In this document: positions 12,533 to 22,399 of the stretch, in pieces
How the letters are laid out: the number at the start of each line of letters is the position of its first letter
Position numbering within the stretch: position 1 is the stretch's first letter
Assembly: GCA_015680685.1 (NCBI GenBank)
Contig: MNCI01022277.1
Span: 417,910 to 481,909, forward strand
Length of the DNA stretch: 64,000 nucleotides
DNA from: Gnetum montanum
Lineage: Eukaryota; Streptophyta; Gnetopsida; Gnetales; Gnetaceae
Reading direction: 5' to 3'
Translations under genes and position numbers: made by a program
Notes under the pieces: model-generated
The model's input: only the letters and a program-made list of their open reading frames with translations
Database searches by the model: none
What the model was told of the DNA's origin: nothing

Positions 12533-12845
12533 GTGGACCGTGTGCTATTTTAGATTCCCTGTGGATTTCTGTGCTAATTTAAGGTCCCAGCAGACCGTAC
12601 ATACCAGTTTAACATCATAGCGGACTCGTCATGCTAGTTTATAGTCATAGCAGACTAGTTGTGCCAGTTTTACATCATCGCAGATGGTTGTTGCAAGTTT
12701 AACATCATAGCGGATGCTGCTTGTTGCTGCTAGTTTAACATCATAGCGGACATTGCCCATTGCCACTAGTTTAATGTCATTGTGAACGCTGCTCGGTGTC
12801 ATTGCTAGTTTAACGTCGTAGTGGACGGTGCTTGTCATCTTCATG
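12533..12845 (-). repeat. TTAAACTAGCA minisatellite after integrase in element B
   Basis: Plus-strand units read like GCTAGTTTAACATCATAGCGGAC, repeated about ten times with a period near 30 bp. In element sense this is GTCCGCTATGATGTTAAACTAGC. The 71-codon minus frame at 12629-12844 is only the array read as a repeating Tyr-Asp-Val-Lys-Leu-Ala peptide. Confidence 0.8.
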
Positions 12846-13960
12846 CTTTAGATGTAGTATGGCTTGAGGTATGAGTGAGTCACTAGGCTGGCGAACTCAT
12901 TGTTGTCCATGTCTACCAGCTTCAAGGCTCCATTCTTGAAGGCTTTAGTGATCATTTAAGGGCCTTTCCAGTTGTCTAAGAATTTTCTCACATGCTCACA
13001 AATAGCCTTGAGGACGAGGTCTCCCTTCTGTATTGGCCATCGATGCGGGTCTGCATGGTGCTTTTTTTATTTCTTTCTTTGGTAGTGCTCTATGTGTCTC
13101 AGTGTCTGCATGCACTCCTCCTCTATTGAGTCAAGGTCAATGATCCACAACTCGTTGTTTTGTTCTTCACTTATGACATCTGAGAGGATCATCTGGAGTG
13201 ATGGTACCTACAACTCAAGAGGCAACACAGCTTCAGATCCATAAACAAGGCTGTAAGGAGTCTTACTTGTTATGGTTCTACATGTCGTTCTATAGGCCCA
13301 TAGAACATAAAGAATTTTCTCATGCCACTACCTCTTGCTGTTGCTAAGCATCCGCTTCAGCAAGTTGATGATGGACTTATTTGTAGCCTCTGTCTATCCA
13401 TTAGCCTGCGGGTAGTACAGGAAGGAGAATGATTTCCTGATGCCTAGGTTGCTACAGAAGGTTTAGGTCTCTATGCTACTGAATTGTGGTTTATTTTTTA
13501 TTACAATAGTCATTGGAAGCCCAAACCTTGTCACGATGTTATCCAAGATGAAGTGGAAGATTTGCTGAGACGTCGTCTTCCTTAGGGAAATGGCTTCCAC
13601 CCACTTAGTAAAATACTCAGTTGCAGTGATAATGAAGTTATGCCCCACAGAGGACTTAGGTGTGATAGGTCCTATGAGATCTAGTCCCCATCATTGGAAA
13701 GGCCATGTGATTTGTGTTGGGTGCAGGTTCGTAGGTGAAACGTGTATGAGATTTACGTATCTTTGACATGTGTTACACGTCTTGACTTTCGACAAGCAGT
13801 CATGCTCCATGTGAGGCCAATGGTACCCTAGGCATCTGATTTTCATAGCCATAGCCTTGGGTGCTATGTGTCCACCGCACAGCCCCTCATGCACTTCATT
13901 AACTACCTTATGTGCCTACTCCCCACCCATGCATGCTAGTAATATCTTGTCATAGGAACA
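12846..13960 (-). pseudogene. INT: integrase of element B, broken
   Basis: The HHCC zinc-binding end is seen as HEGLCGGHIAPKAMAMKIR followed by CNTCQRYVN (13894-13700). The catalytic core has WGLDLIGPI with the first Asp kept, then ATEYFTKWVEA. The second Asp motif reads VIKNKPQF where VTDNG is expected, so that Asp is lost. A third motif (TEATNKSIINLLK) keeps Glu. TAG/TGA stops interrupt it. The C-terminal part ends near 12850 with GDLVLKAICEHVRKFLDNWKG and a basic tail. It shows no chromodomain, as expected for Tat. Confidence 0.82.
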
Positions 13961-14092
13961 TCAGCACAGGGCATCATTTCCCATGAGCATATATTGCTGG
14001 GCATGCTTACAGATTGCATCTCTCTGGGCAAATGTCAATCTGTGTGGGGGTTCGCCATGTTGTAGGTAGGCTTTAATGTTAGCATACCACTC

Positions 14093-14610
14093 CTAGGTAT
14101 CCATGGCACTAATAGAGGCCACGTGTCCCACCTGAGTGATAGGCTCAGCACATTCATCAATCGAAGTCAGCAAACTTGCAAACGAGTGTGGTGGAATTTT
14201 TAATGCAAGGGTGGCTAAGGCATCTACCACGATGTTCTCATTGCATGGCACATGTTGCACATCTATGGTTGCAAATTTCTTAAGCATGATTTTTGCTAGG
14301 TGACATTAGGGTTGCAAGTGCATGGCTTTGCAAGCATAGACTTCGGTGATTTGATTCACAACTAGTTGCAATTCACCACGGATTGCCAAGTGTTGTATGT
14401 GTAGTGTTTGGGCAATTGAGAGGCCTCTGAGTAGCCCCTCATATTCTTCCATGTTGTTGGTGTAAGGGAATGCAAAACGATATGCAAACAGGTGCATTTC
14501 ACTAGAGGGGAATGTAATGATAGCACCTGCACTACCTCCTCGTGCAGTTGAAGCACCGTCGAAGTGTAAAGTAGCTTCCAGGTGCGATGGAACAATGTTG
14601 ATGATGCCAA
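14093..14610 (-). pseudogene. aRNH: second (additional) RNaseH of element B
   Basis: It begins EATLHFDGASTARGGSAGAI with the first acidic residue, then NNMEEYEGLLRGLSIAQ (Glu), then IRGELQLVVNQITEVYACK where relatives have RGDSQLV, so the third acidic residue is Glu in place of Asp. It ends with the VQHVPCNENIVVDALATLAL region. A separate second RNaseH between RNaseH and integrase is a hallmark of Tat elements. A stop separates it into two frames near 14300. Confidence 0.8.
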
Positions 14611-16313
14611 CATGCTTGTCTGGGAATTTAGGGTCTATGGTTTTGTGGTTGTCAATAGGTGAGGCTGTAATTTGCATTGCTATGGCTTGACCCTTAATTG
14701 ATAACTGGCTTACATAGTGTAGGTCAAACTCCGCGATTATCACTTTCCACCAGGCTATCCTACTACTTTCATCCAGGTTGTTAGTGATAGCCCAGAGTAC
14801 GTTGCTTTTAAGAATGATGTTGAATTCATTGCAAAATAGATAGTGCCTCCACTTTTTTAATGCAAACACTAAGGCAAGGCAATTCCTCTCTACTTCGTTG
14901 TATTTTTCCTCATGTGCTATCAATGCATGACTTAGGTAGTACACTGGTATCTTAGATCCGTCATCTCATTTCTAACATAGTAGTGCTACAATAGATGTGT
15001 CAGAGGTGGCATGGTAAATGGAGAAAGGCTTATCCCTTTGTGATGGATGCATAGTTGGAAGGTGCGAAAGCTCTTCTTTCAAGTCATCAAAGGCTTGTTG
15101 ACACTGGGTTGTCCACTCGAAGTTAACCCCTTTCTTTAGAAGATGTTGCATGGGGTGTAACTTGTCAGTCAACTTTGCTATGAACCTTTGGATGAATTGT
15201 ACCCTACCTTGCAAGCCACATAACTCCTTAAGGTTTGTAGGAGGTGCCAAGTTGACAATGGCCTTGACTTTGTCAAGGTCCACTCGTATTTCAGCTTTCG
15301 ATATCACAAACCCTAACATGTATCTGGTTTTCACCCTGAAGACACACTTCTTAGGATTAAGGCATAGATCATGCATTTGACAACACTTAAGAACTACCCC
15401 TAGATCGCATGGGTGATTAACTGCCTCCTTGAACTTCATCACTATATCGTCCATGTAGTCATTTAGTGTTTCTAAGATGTAGTCGCTGAAGATGTAGGTC
15501 ATGGCTCGCTAGTAGGTTGCTCCAATATTTTACAGCCCAAAAGGCATCATGGTGTAACAGAAGGTCCCCCATGGGGTCATGAAGGTTGTTGTTAGTTGAT
15601 GCTTCGAGTTGATGTGAATTTGGTTGTAGCTGGAGAAGCCATCCATGAAGGATAGCAGGGCATGATTGGCCATAGTGTCGGTGAGTTGATCGATGCTTGG
15701 AAGTGGGAAATCGTCTTTGATCGTCACCTTGTTCAGGTCTCGAAAGTCTATGCAGATTCGTATTCCTCCCGTTTTCTTGGAAACTACGATAATGTTGGAC
15801 ACACATTCCAAATAATTAACTGCATGGATGAAACCAGCTTGGTATAGCTTGGTGATTTCATCCCTCACAGCTAGTGCGATTTCTAGTTTAACTTTGCGAG
15901 CCTTCTGCTTGACTATCTTCATGTGCAGGTCTAGGATGATGTTGTGTTGTATCAGCCTCAGATCTAAACCTGGCATGTCACTATATGACCATGCGAAGAC
16001 TTTGATGTTGTCTTGGAGAATCTTGGCTACATTTTCATACATCTGTGCATCTAGGAGGGAGCTAAGTTTTAACTTTTTTACTTCCCCCTTGGGCATGGTC
16101 ATAGGTGTCTCAATGAGAGGGTCCTCAGTCACATCCCCAGCCTCTAAATCTAGGGTTCAGACCAGATGCTCGAGCTAGTCTAGGAATTTTTCTAAGGATG
16201 CTATAGTGCTAGTTGTGGCTGACCCCCAATCGATTAGGTCGAGGTTCAATTGTCTCACGAGTTTTCCATGTCGACCTACTAGGGCTAAAGGCATGGAGAG
16301 ATCGCGATGGATT
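14611..16313 (-). pseudogene. RT: reverse transcriptase and RNaseH of element B
   Basis: The RT lead-in reads FAWSYSDMPGLDLRLIQHNI near 15990, followed by GGIRICIDFRDLNKVTIKDD and LSFMDGFSSYNQIHI. The catalytic motif is YMDD (in DYMDDIVMKF, near 15440), so both catalytic Asp are present. The connection and first RNaseH follow: FEWTTQCQQAFDDLK (near 15110), then KYNEVERNCLALVFALKKWR (near 14850). A stop or frameshift near 15500-15540 and another near 14950 break the chain. Compared with A and C this is the best preserved RT of the window. The module starts after an AG that could be a splice acceptor (TTTTGACAG, minus strand, near 16320). Confidence 0.87.
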
Positions 16314-16399
16314 TTCGTTTTCTATTTAACCTGTCAAAATGAGATGAAATCCTAGTTAAGACGCACCTGTTGGTAGCAATCATGTATAACAAAAACTTG

Positions 16400-16830
16400 C
16401 AAAGCAATGGAAAGATGTAACTAGCAAATTATGATGCAAGGATTACAATTTTTCTAGTTTAAAGTCATGGCAGACCATTATGGCATGGAGATGCAAAGCT
16501 ACTAAAATAGGAAATGCAAAACTATCAATGCGAAAGCGTGAAACTACCAAGGAATGCAAAATAGCTGATGCAAAAACCTGAAACTGTTAGTTTAGCATCA
16601 TTTCGGACTATGAACGTATAGCAGATTGAAAAAATGCTAGTTTAAAGTCTTTCCAGACCGATAAAAGCACAACTACACTACGATTGCTAGTTTAAGGTCT
16701 TTCCGAACTATGAAAATTACAGCTACGTTGAGGTTGCTATTTTAAGGTCTTTTTAGACTGGTAAAAGCACAATTACACTATGATTGCTAGTTTAAGGTCT
16801 TTCCAGACCAATAACAAAAATTATATATTT
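16400..16830 (-). repeat. TTAAACTAGCA minisatellite before RT in element B
   Basis: Plus-strand units such as TTGCTAGTTTAAGGTCTTTCC are followed by AGACCRRTAAAAGCAC, five or six times with variable spacers. In element sense each contains GGAAAGACCTTAAACTAGCAA. Together with the array at 21165-21345 it brackets the antisense gene. Confidence 0.75.
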
Positions 16831-16988
16831 TTTTCGTTTCTTGGGAAAGCAAGCAATTAGCTTGAAGCATGTCAATGTTTTAATGCTAATAGTGCTAAGA
16901 TGTCATGGCGAGCATGCTACACTATACGGCATACTTCGCATTAAACAGAGAGAGAGAGCGGAAAGTTTCCCCTTTTCATCATTACGGT

Positions 16989-17146
16989 CATAAATAGGGA
17001 TTAAACCTTGGTAACCTTTCCATTCTCACCGTAAGAGCACAAAGCCCATATTTGGAGCACAAAGAGATTTCGGAGCGCAGAGCAATTGTGCTAATAGCAA
17101 GCAAGACGATTTTCTGCATCGCAACAAGGAAACGTCTATAAGAAGA
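16989..17146 (+). promoter_or_regulatory. promoter and 5' leader of the antisense gene in element B
   Basis: CATAAATAGGG at 16989 matches TATAAATAGGG in the inverted copy of element C (35696-35703). Downstream, both share GTAA(A/C)...TTATAAGAGCACARAGCC-like sequence and a first ATGATG. A purine run GAGAGAGAGAG lies upstream at about 16950. In B the first T of the box has become C. Expression is inferred, not shown. Confidence 0.55.
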
Positions 17147-20100
17147 ATGATGGCTTCAACAAAGGAACGCACAAATTTGGCACTTGCAAAGGTCAAGGAG
17201 GTAAGGAAAACCCTAGAGTGCAGGATGGGGCTAAGGCTGATTCTGATTATCTTGGAAATTTCAGGGGTCCTGTGTCACGCAGGCAGACCCATGGCTAACG
17301 CTCCTCCTCCCCATATACGTATGGGGGAGTAGGGGGTCTGGTTCAGAAAAGGAGCATAGGAGTTCCTACAATACCTCCTTGATCACTTCAGTGTGATCGT
17401 TTGGTCATCCTTGGAGGAGGAGGAGGCGACCATCATAACTGAAGCCATATTGCCTAGGGCAAGCCAGGGCATCTTGAGGTTTCTGATGGATGGGAAAATC
17501 ATGAACAGGCAAGGAGAAGGATCTAGTCAATGAGGCACTTGGCCTAGATCTAGGATATGCCTGAGTATAGTTGCTACCACCATTACAACACATTATTCGT
17601 CACACATCTTATGATGATGTGCTTCCATAACCCACAGGGAACTATATACTGTGCTAGTGGGTGAGTTTTTCAGCCTTGTTCCGTTGTGTTTATGCAACAT
17701 TGGCCATATTGGCCAAATGCTAACAGTATGTGTTTGTCTTAACAGGTTCTACATCAACAAGGACATGGTTCACGACTGACCGGGTCTGCTAGCTACAGCA
17801 TAGATAGCCTTATAGGAGTTCTCTTCTGCTGAGAACCTACATGCGGGTGTGCTTGGTCAATGCGGGGGTGAATACCACACCTATCCATACCTATTCCCCA
17901 TTCCCTATGATCAGTGCAAGGGGTCTCGTTGGCTAGATGAGGAGTGGGTAGAACCCTTCAAACTGATCATGGTTGAACAATTTCTAGTTGACCTTCTATC
18001 GTTCCCATTACCGTACAGACCTAATAGACCAAGTAGTAAGTGTTGCATGCTTAAATGTCTTTGCAATCTTTGTATTTCCTACATTTTCATGCTAGTTGCT
18101 TTTGTGAAAACTATTATAGTGGTGAAGAAGCCCTAGGAGGTGATGGTGGTAACTGCTGAGACACAGGGGGAAAACATGTACTTCAAATACAGCAAAGTAG
18201 ATGCAAGACAACACTGGATAAATGGTCTGGCTTTGGACTCCTTGGTCCAGAATATCCAAAAGGTTGGACTTATGGATCTATTCCTGGCCGCAAATTTGAG
18301 TGTTCCTACCGTTGAGATGCTCTCCTGGTCAACTCCTTTTCTAAAAAGGTGGACTACTTTTGCACGTGCATACAGGGCGTACAGGTGATCATTGAAATCA
18401 ATGACCAACTATTTGTGGACCTATTTGATGTCCCTACCTTTGGCACTCTCATAGGATTGAAGCGTAAGAAGGAGTTGACCCTTCAGAAGAAGGACATTCA
18501 GGAGTGGTTAGGGATTTCCAAGGAGTGAAAGGAGCTCCCTATGAAGAAGCTTAAAGATGAACCTACCAAGGAGATTTACCCTATCTTCCGTGCTCATGCA
18601 TTCCCCTAGCTACTTACCCAAGGGAAGGTCCTGGGGATTGAGAAGGCCTAGATAATGCATGAGGTCATGAAAGAGGGGGCTCGTTACAACTAGGACAGCT
18701 TTCTATGTAAAGGCTTGCAGACCAAAATATTGGGACTCTGTAAAACATCGGAGTCCTAATCCCAATATACATTATGCCTTCTACATAGCCTGTCTAAAGG
18801 GCTTCACAGAGTTTCTAGTGGTTCAAGAGAATGGAGCCTAGGTTATGTCAAATCATAATCAAATTTCCAAATTGTGGATTTGCCACATCCTCCAGACCAT
18901 CCGAGCCCAAGATCCCCCCAGAAATAATTAGGGAGTTATTTTCTATGATGACTAAGGATCTGGTGGCTCATAATGTTCATCGCTAGGACAGCATAGGAGA
19001 GACACCCTCCACTGTAACCTGTAGCGTGTCACGGGGGGAACATCTTATAGCTAAGACTGTGCCCAAAAAGTTGCAGCAGAAGAGGCCTCCTCCAGCTAAA
19101 GAAACCCTTTGTGTGGAGGCAGAGGAGGGGTGGAGACTATGGCTTAAACTGCAAGGGATGCAACCCCTCATTGGTAAACACTCTTTTTTAATTCTTACTT
19201 TGTTATTTTCTGCTACGCCATGCTACGCTAGCCAACGTAGCGTAGCATAGCACCTACTTTAAGCTGGCTTGTTTTGGACTGCTGAAAACATGTTTCTTTG
19301 CTGGTAGAGGAAGAAGAAGAAGAAGAATAAGACGATGAAGATGTGTCGGCCCCTAAGATGACAACGACAAATAAAGATACGGAGGCCCTAGTCTTGGAAG
19401 AAAGGACCCTGGACAAGAAGGGAAGAACCCCTGTTGCTAAGGTGGGGGCTCTTTTTATTAGGGAGAATCCTCCTACTAATGAAGAGGATCCTCCCTTGAA
19501 TAAAAAAGATGCTAGTCTCCTAAAAGGAAAGGCACCAGCGCATGAAGAAGAGGTTTGTACAAACCTATCAGTGACCTCTACCAAGGCTACCACCATCGTC
19601 ATGCATCGGCAAGAAGGGAGACCACAATTGGGTGCTAGTGAGTTTGGCAATATGTCTGCCCTTTCCTAGTACCTTTCATCCATTACTGATTGTTTAGTTA
19701 TGTAACAAGCGCTACTGTTGATGCTGCAGGACCTACTTCGACTCGTGCAAAATCATGGGCTGAGATCCCTGACAAGCTTGCATACATGTAGGGAATCATT
19801 GATGACATGATCATTCACCTTCAGCAGGTGGACCCTAACACAAGTAAGTAGTAGTTTCAAGTGCCCTCATGTTGCTATGCTAGAGTTTCTTGAGTTTGCT
19901 AATCTTGCTACGCTAATGTGATAGTTACGCTCTTTTGTGTCATGGCAGCCTCTTGGCTCAAATGGGACCCGGCACGACCTTTGAAAGTTGGTGTCGTGCC
20001 TACATTCCCACCTAAAGTGACTAAGGTATCTCGTCGTGCATACGAAGAGGCTTGCAAATGCACTTTGCCCTCGACACGCTCCTTGTGGGAGTATAAGCGT

Positions 20101-20988
20101 GTCAACGAAAACCTGTGGAAACAGGTCCAAAAAGTTGAGCAAAGGGAGGCCGACTTGAGTGCTGAGGTGGAGGATCTCAAGTCAAGAAACGAGTTCCTCA
20201 TAGCCTGCAACACTAATAATGAGGACTAGTGCATGGCTGTAATCGACTACGCTAGGTTTGGATAGTCACGTGTTAGAATGTTAAAGCCACCCGCGAAATA
20301 ATAGGACAGTGTATGCAAATGGACTTGCTAGCCTAGAAGTTTCAAGAATTGAAATACTTCAATGCCAAGGTTTACGAATGGGGGTAGTCCCAAGAAAACC
20401 ACAAACACATGTATAAATTGGAGAATGCCATCCATGGTAGACTATACAGGGACACTGATGTGGAGGCATTTACGTATAAAGCATTCGTAAATTCCATTGA
20501 CACTTCTGAGGCCTACGCCAAGTTCAAAGAGCAGGTAAAGGTTATGAAATCTCCTAACCTGAAAGTAGACCTTTCCATAGGAGAGACCACAACTATCTCC
20601 TTTTCCCTGAGGCCACCGAGATGGACAACCATTGAAAGGGAGAGACCTACTACAGACGCTAAACCAAGCAACAGGTGTTGGGTGGACATCACAGCAGAGT
20701 AGATCTAGCATTGGCTCGGGCTTAGTTTGGACCAGATACCCTTCAAGATAGACACAGGTCCTTCTTAGGTTAGTCTCTTTCCACTGTATTGATGCTTATG
20801 CTCTGTTGTAAGCTGCATGCATTACTTTAGCTAACTACTTCATTCCTACGATGGAGGCTCCAGATGAGGGTGCAGGGCTCGTAGAGGAAGGGAATGAAGG
20901 ATCGGCAGAGGACAACATAAGGGAAGGTGATGCAAAGGGAAATGATATAGGAATGAATGATGAAGATGCAAATAGAGACAACCCATGA
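17147..20988 (+). pseudogene. antisense multi-exon gene of element B
   Basis: This is the homologue of 6111-9823 in element A, again opposite to gag-pol and between PR and RT. Exon 1 begins ATGATG at 17147 (ALAKVKEVRKTLE). Further exons: about 17350-17660, 17745-18035, 18137-19173, 19308-19668, 19730-19843, 19949-20768 and 20831-20988. Donors include GTGAGTTTTT (17661), GTAAGTGTTG (18036), GTAAACACTC (19174), GTAAGTAG (19844) and GTTAGTCTC (20769), with AG acceptors, e.g. TGTCATGGCAG before 19949. Intron positions match A after the SRGEHLIAKTVPKKLQQKR-containing exon, after DDMIIHLQQV and after GPSS. The 19949 exon carries a likely coiled coil (VNENLWKQVQKVEQREADLS). The last exon is acidic and ends with TGA at 20986. 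Internal stops and frameshifts (near 18527, 18600 and 18720) show decay. The function is unknown; a loose resemblance to plant transposon-associated proteins would need a profile search. Confidence 0.75.
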
Positions 20989-21164
20989 CTACATGGGATT
21001 TTTTTTTGGAATTTTGAATTTCTGTAACAAACTCTGCAAACATTATTTGAAAGACAACAATTCTGAATAAAGCAAAGAGAATTTCGTGAAACAAAAATTG
21101 ATTCTAAATTAAGTTGTGCATTGTGTACGTGGTACATTTCATGTAGAATGTTCATGCTTTCATG
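20989..21164. other. 3' flank of antisense gene B, nothing recognised
   Basis: It contains a T9 run at 21001 and AATAAA at about 21066 on the plus strand. This could serve as a polyadenylation signal for the antisense transcript that ends its frame at 20988. Confidence 0.4.
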
Positions 21165-21345
21165 TGCTAGTTTTAGGCGATTTCGGGCCATTACTAGTTT
21201 TAGGTCATTTCAGGCCTCTACTAGTTTTAGGTCGTTTCGGGTTGTTGCTAGTTTTAGGCCATTTCAAGCCTTTGCTAGTTTTAGGACAATTTGGGTCATA
21301 TCATAGCATAGTCTTAGGCCATTTCGGGCCATAGCATAGCATTCC
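21165..21345 (-). repeat. TTAAACTAGCA-type minisatellite after PR in element B
   Basis: Six to seven units read on the plus strand as CTAGTTTTAGGTCRTTTCGGGCC, period about 29 bp. In element sense this is GGCCCGAAATGACCTAAAACTAG, a variant of the core used in the other arrays. It is the most regular array in the window. Confidence 0.82.
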
Positions 21346-22330
21346 AAGAGGATGTTAACAAAGAAAAAGGTGGTGAATGCACAAGGGATGGTAACTGGGC
21401 AAGGAGTAGTGGCATTCCTATGCTATACATAGCTTCTTCTTGACCCATCGCGGGTTGAGCGGAGTGTAAGGCCGAAGCAATTTGCTAGGGCCTTAGTTTG
21501 CATCATTGTCCTCTGCTTGGAAGGGCAAGTCAACCCACACACTTTCATTTTGGAAAACAACATGCTAGGTCGATTCTCCCACTGGGTCAATGTGTGCGTA
21601 AGTAGGTGCTTCATTCTCAGAGGTTACGACCTCTAAACCCTACTCCATGTCTACGTTACTAATAGCTTAATCTGCTACTTCGTCACCATGGATCACAACC
21701 TCCCTGCCTATGTATGGTAGGTGGATTTCCTGGTGTATGGGTGAGGAGATAGCCCTAAGTTATGCTAACCATGATCTCCCCAAGATTAAGTTAAACTTGG
21801 ACCTTTCCTTGACCACGATGAACGTTATGTTTGTGGGGAACTGGTCCCCTGCCACAAAGTCTATGTGAACTGTGCCTTTCACAAGGACACGTGCCCCATT
21901 GAATGACCTTAGGCACGACATCATTGTGGGTTTGATCTGGTCGACCAAGCCCAACTTGTCCACAATAGGGAAGGGGATGACGTTCGTGGTAGCCCCATCA
22001 TCAACGTGTACCCTTCGGATCCAATGTTGGCCTACCCGAATTATGATGAAAAGAGGTGTTGTCATCACCTGACCTCTTTTGGGATCTTCCCTAATGGCGT
22101 CATCACAAAAAGTGAGTTGAGACGGTTCTGGCTCTATGGGTGCAAAGGGAAGCATGACTAAGTGGATTGATTCCTCTTCCACTGGCATGTCATCATTGAC
22201 CAGAATCACCGTCAACATGCAGACCAAAGCCTTACAATGTGGGACAAACATCATGATCAAGTTGTACAAGCTCAGTGTAGTGTTTTTTTGTTTTAGAGCT
22301 TGCTTGACCTGAGTGAGGGCATCCAAAAGG
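21346..22330 (-). pseudogene. PR: protease of element B
   Basis: The open minus frame 21760-22326 holds ALTQVKQALKQKNTTLSLYN, then the active-site region RRVHVDDGATTNVIPFPIV and FNLILGRSWLA. The aligned frame in element A is 400 residues, so this one is truncated by a stop after LGRSWLA. Remains continue to about 21430 in other frames. The Asp-Asp-Gly in place of Asp-Ser/Thr-Gly is shared with A (Asp-Asp-Ser). The product would cleave the Gag-Pol polyprotein if it were intact. Confidence 0.82.
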
Positions 22331-22399
22331 TCTTGGCCACCCTCCTATTTAGCACTTTCCTCTTCTTTGATTCATCCTAGAAGATAAATTTCCCGACTA

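Noticed and set aside
12629-12844. 71-codon minus frame with repeating peptide
   Set aside because: It is the minisatellite read in frame (period near 30 bp, divisible by three), not a protein gene.
19305-19330. GAA microsatellite as separate feature
   Set aside because: It encodes the acidic start of an exon of the antisense gene and is too short to list as a repeat; likewise the AAT run near 7828.
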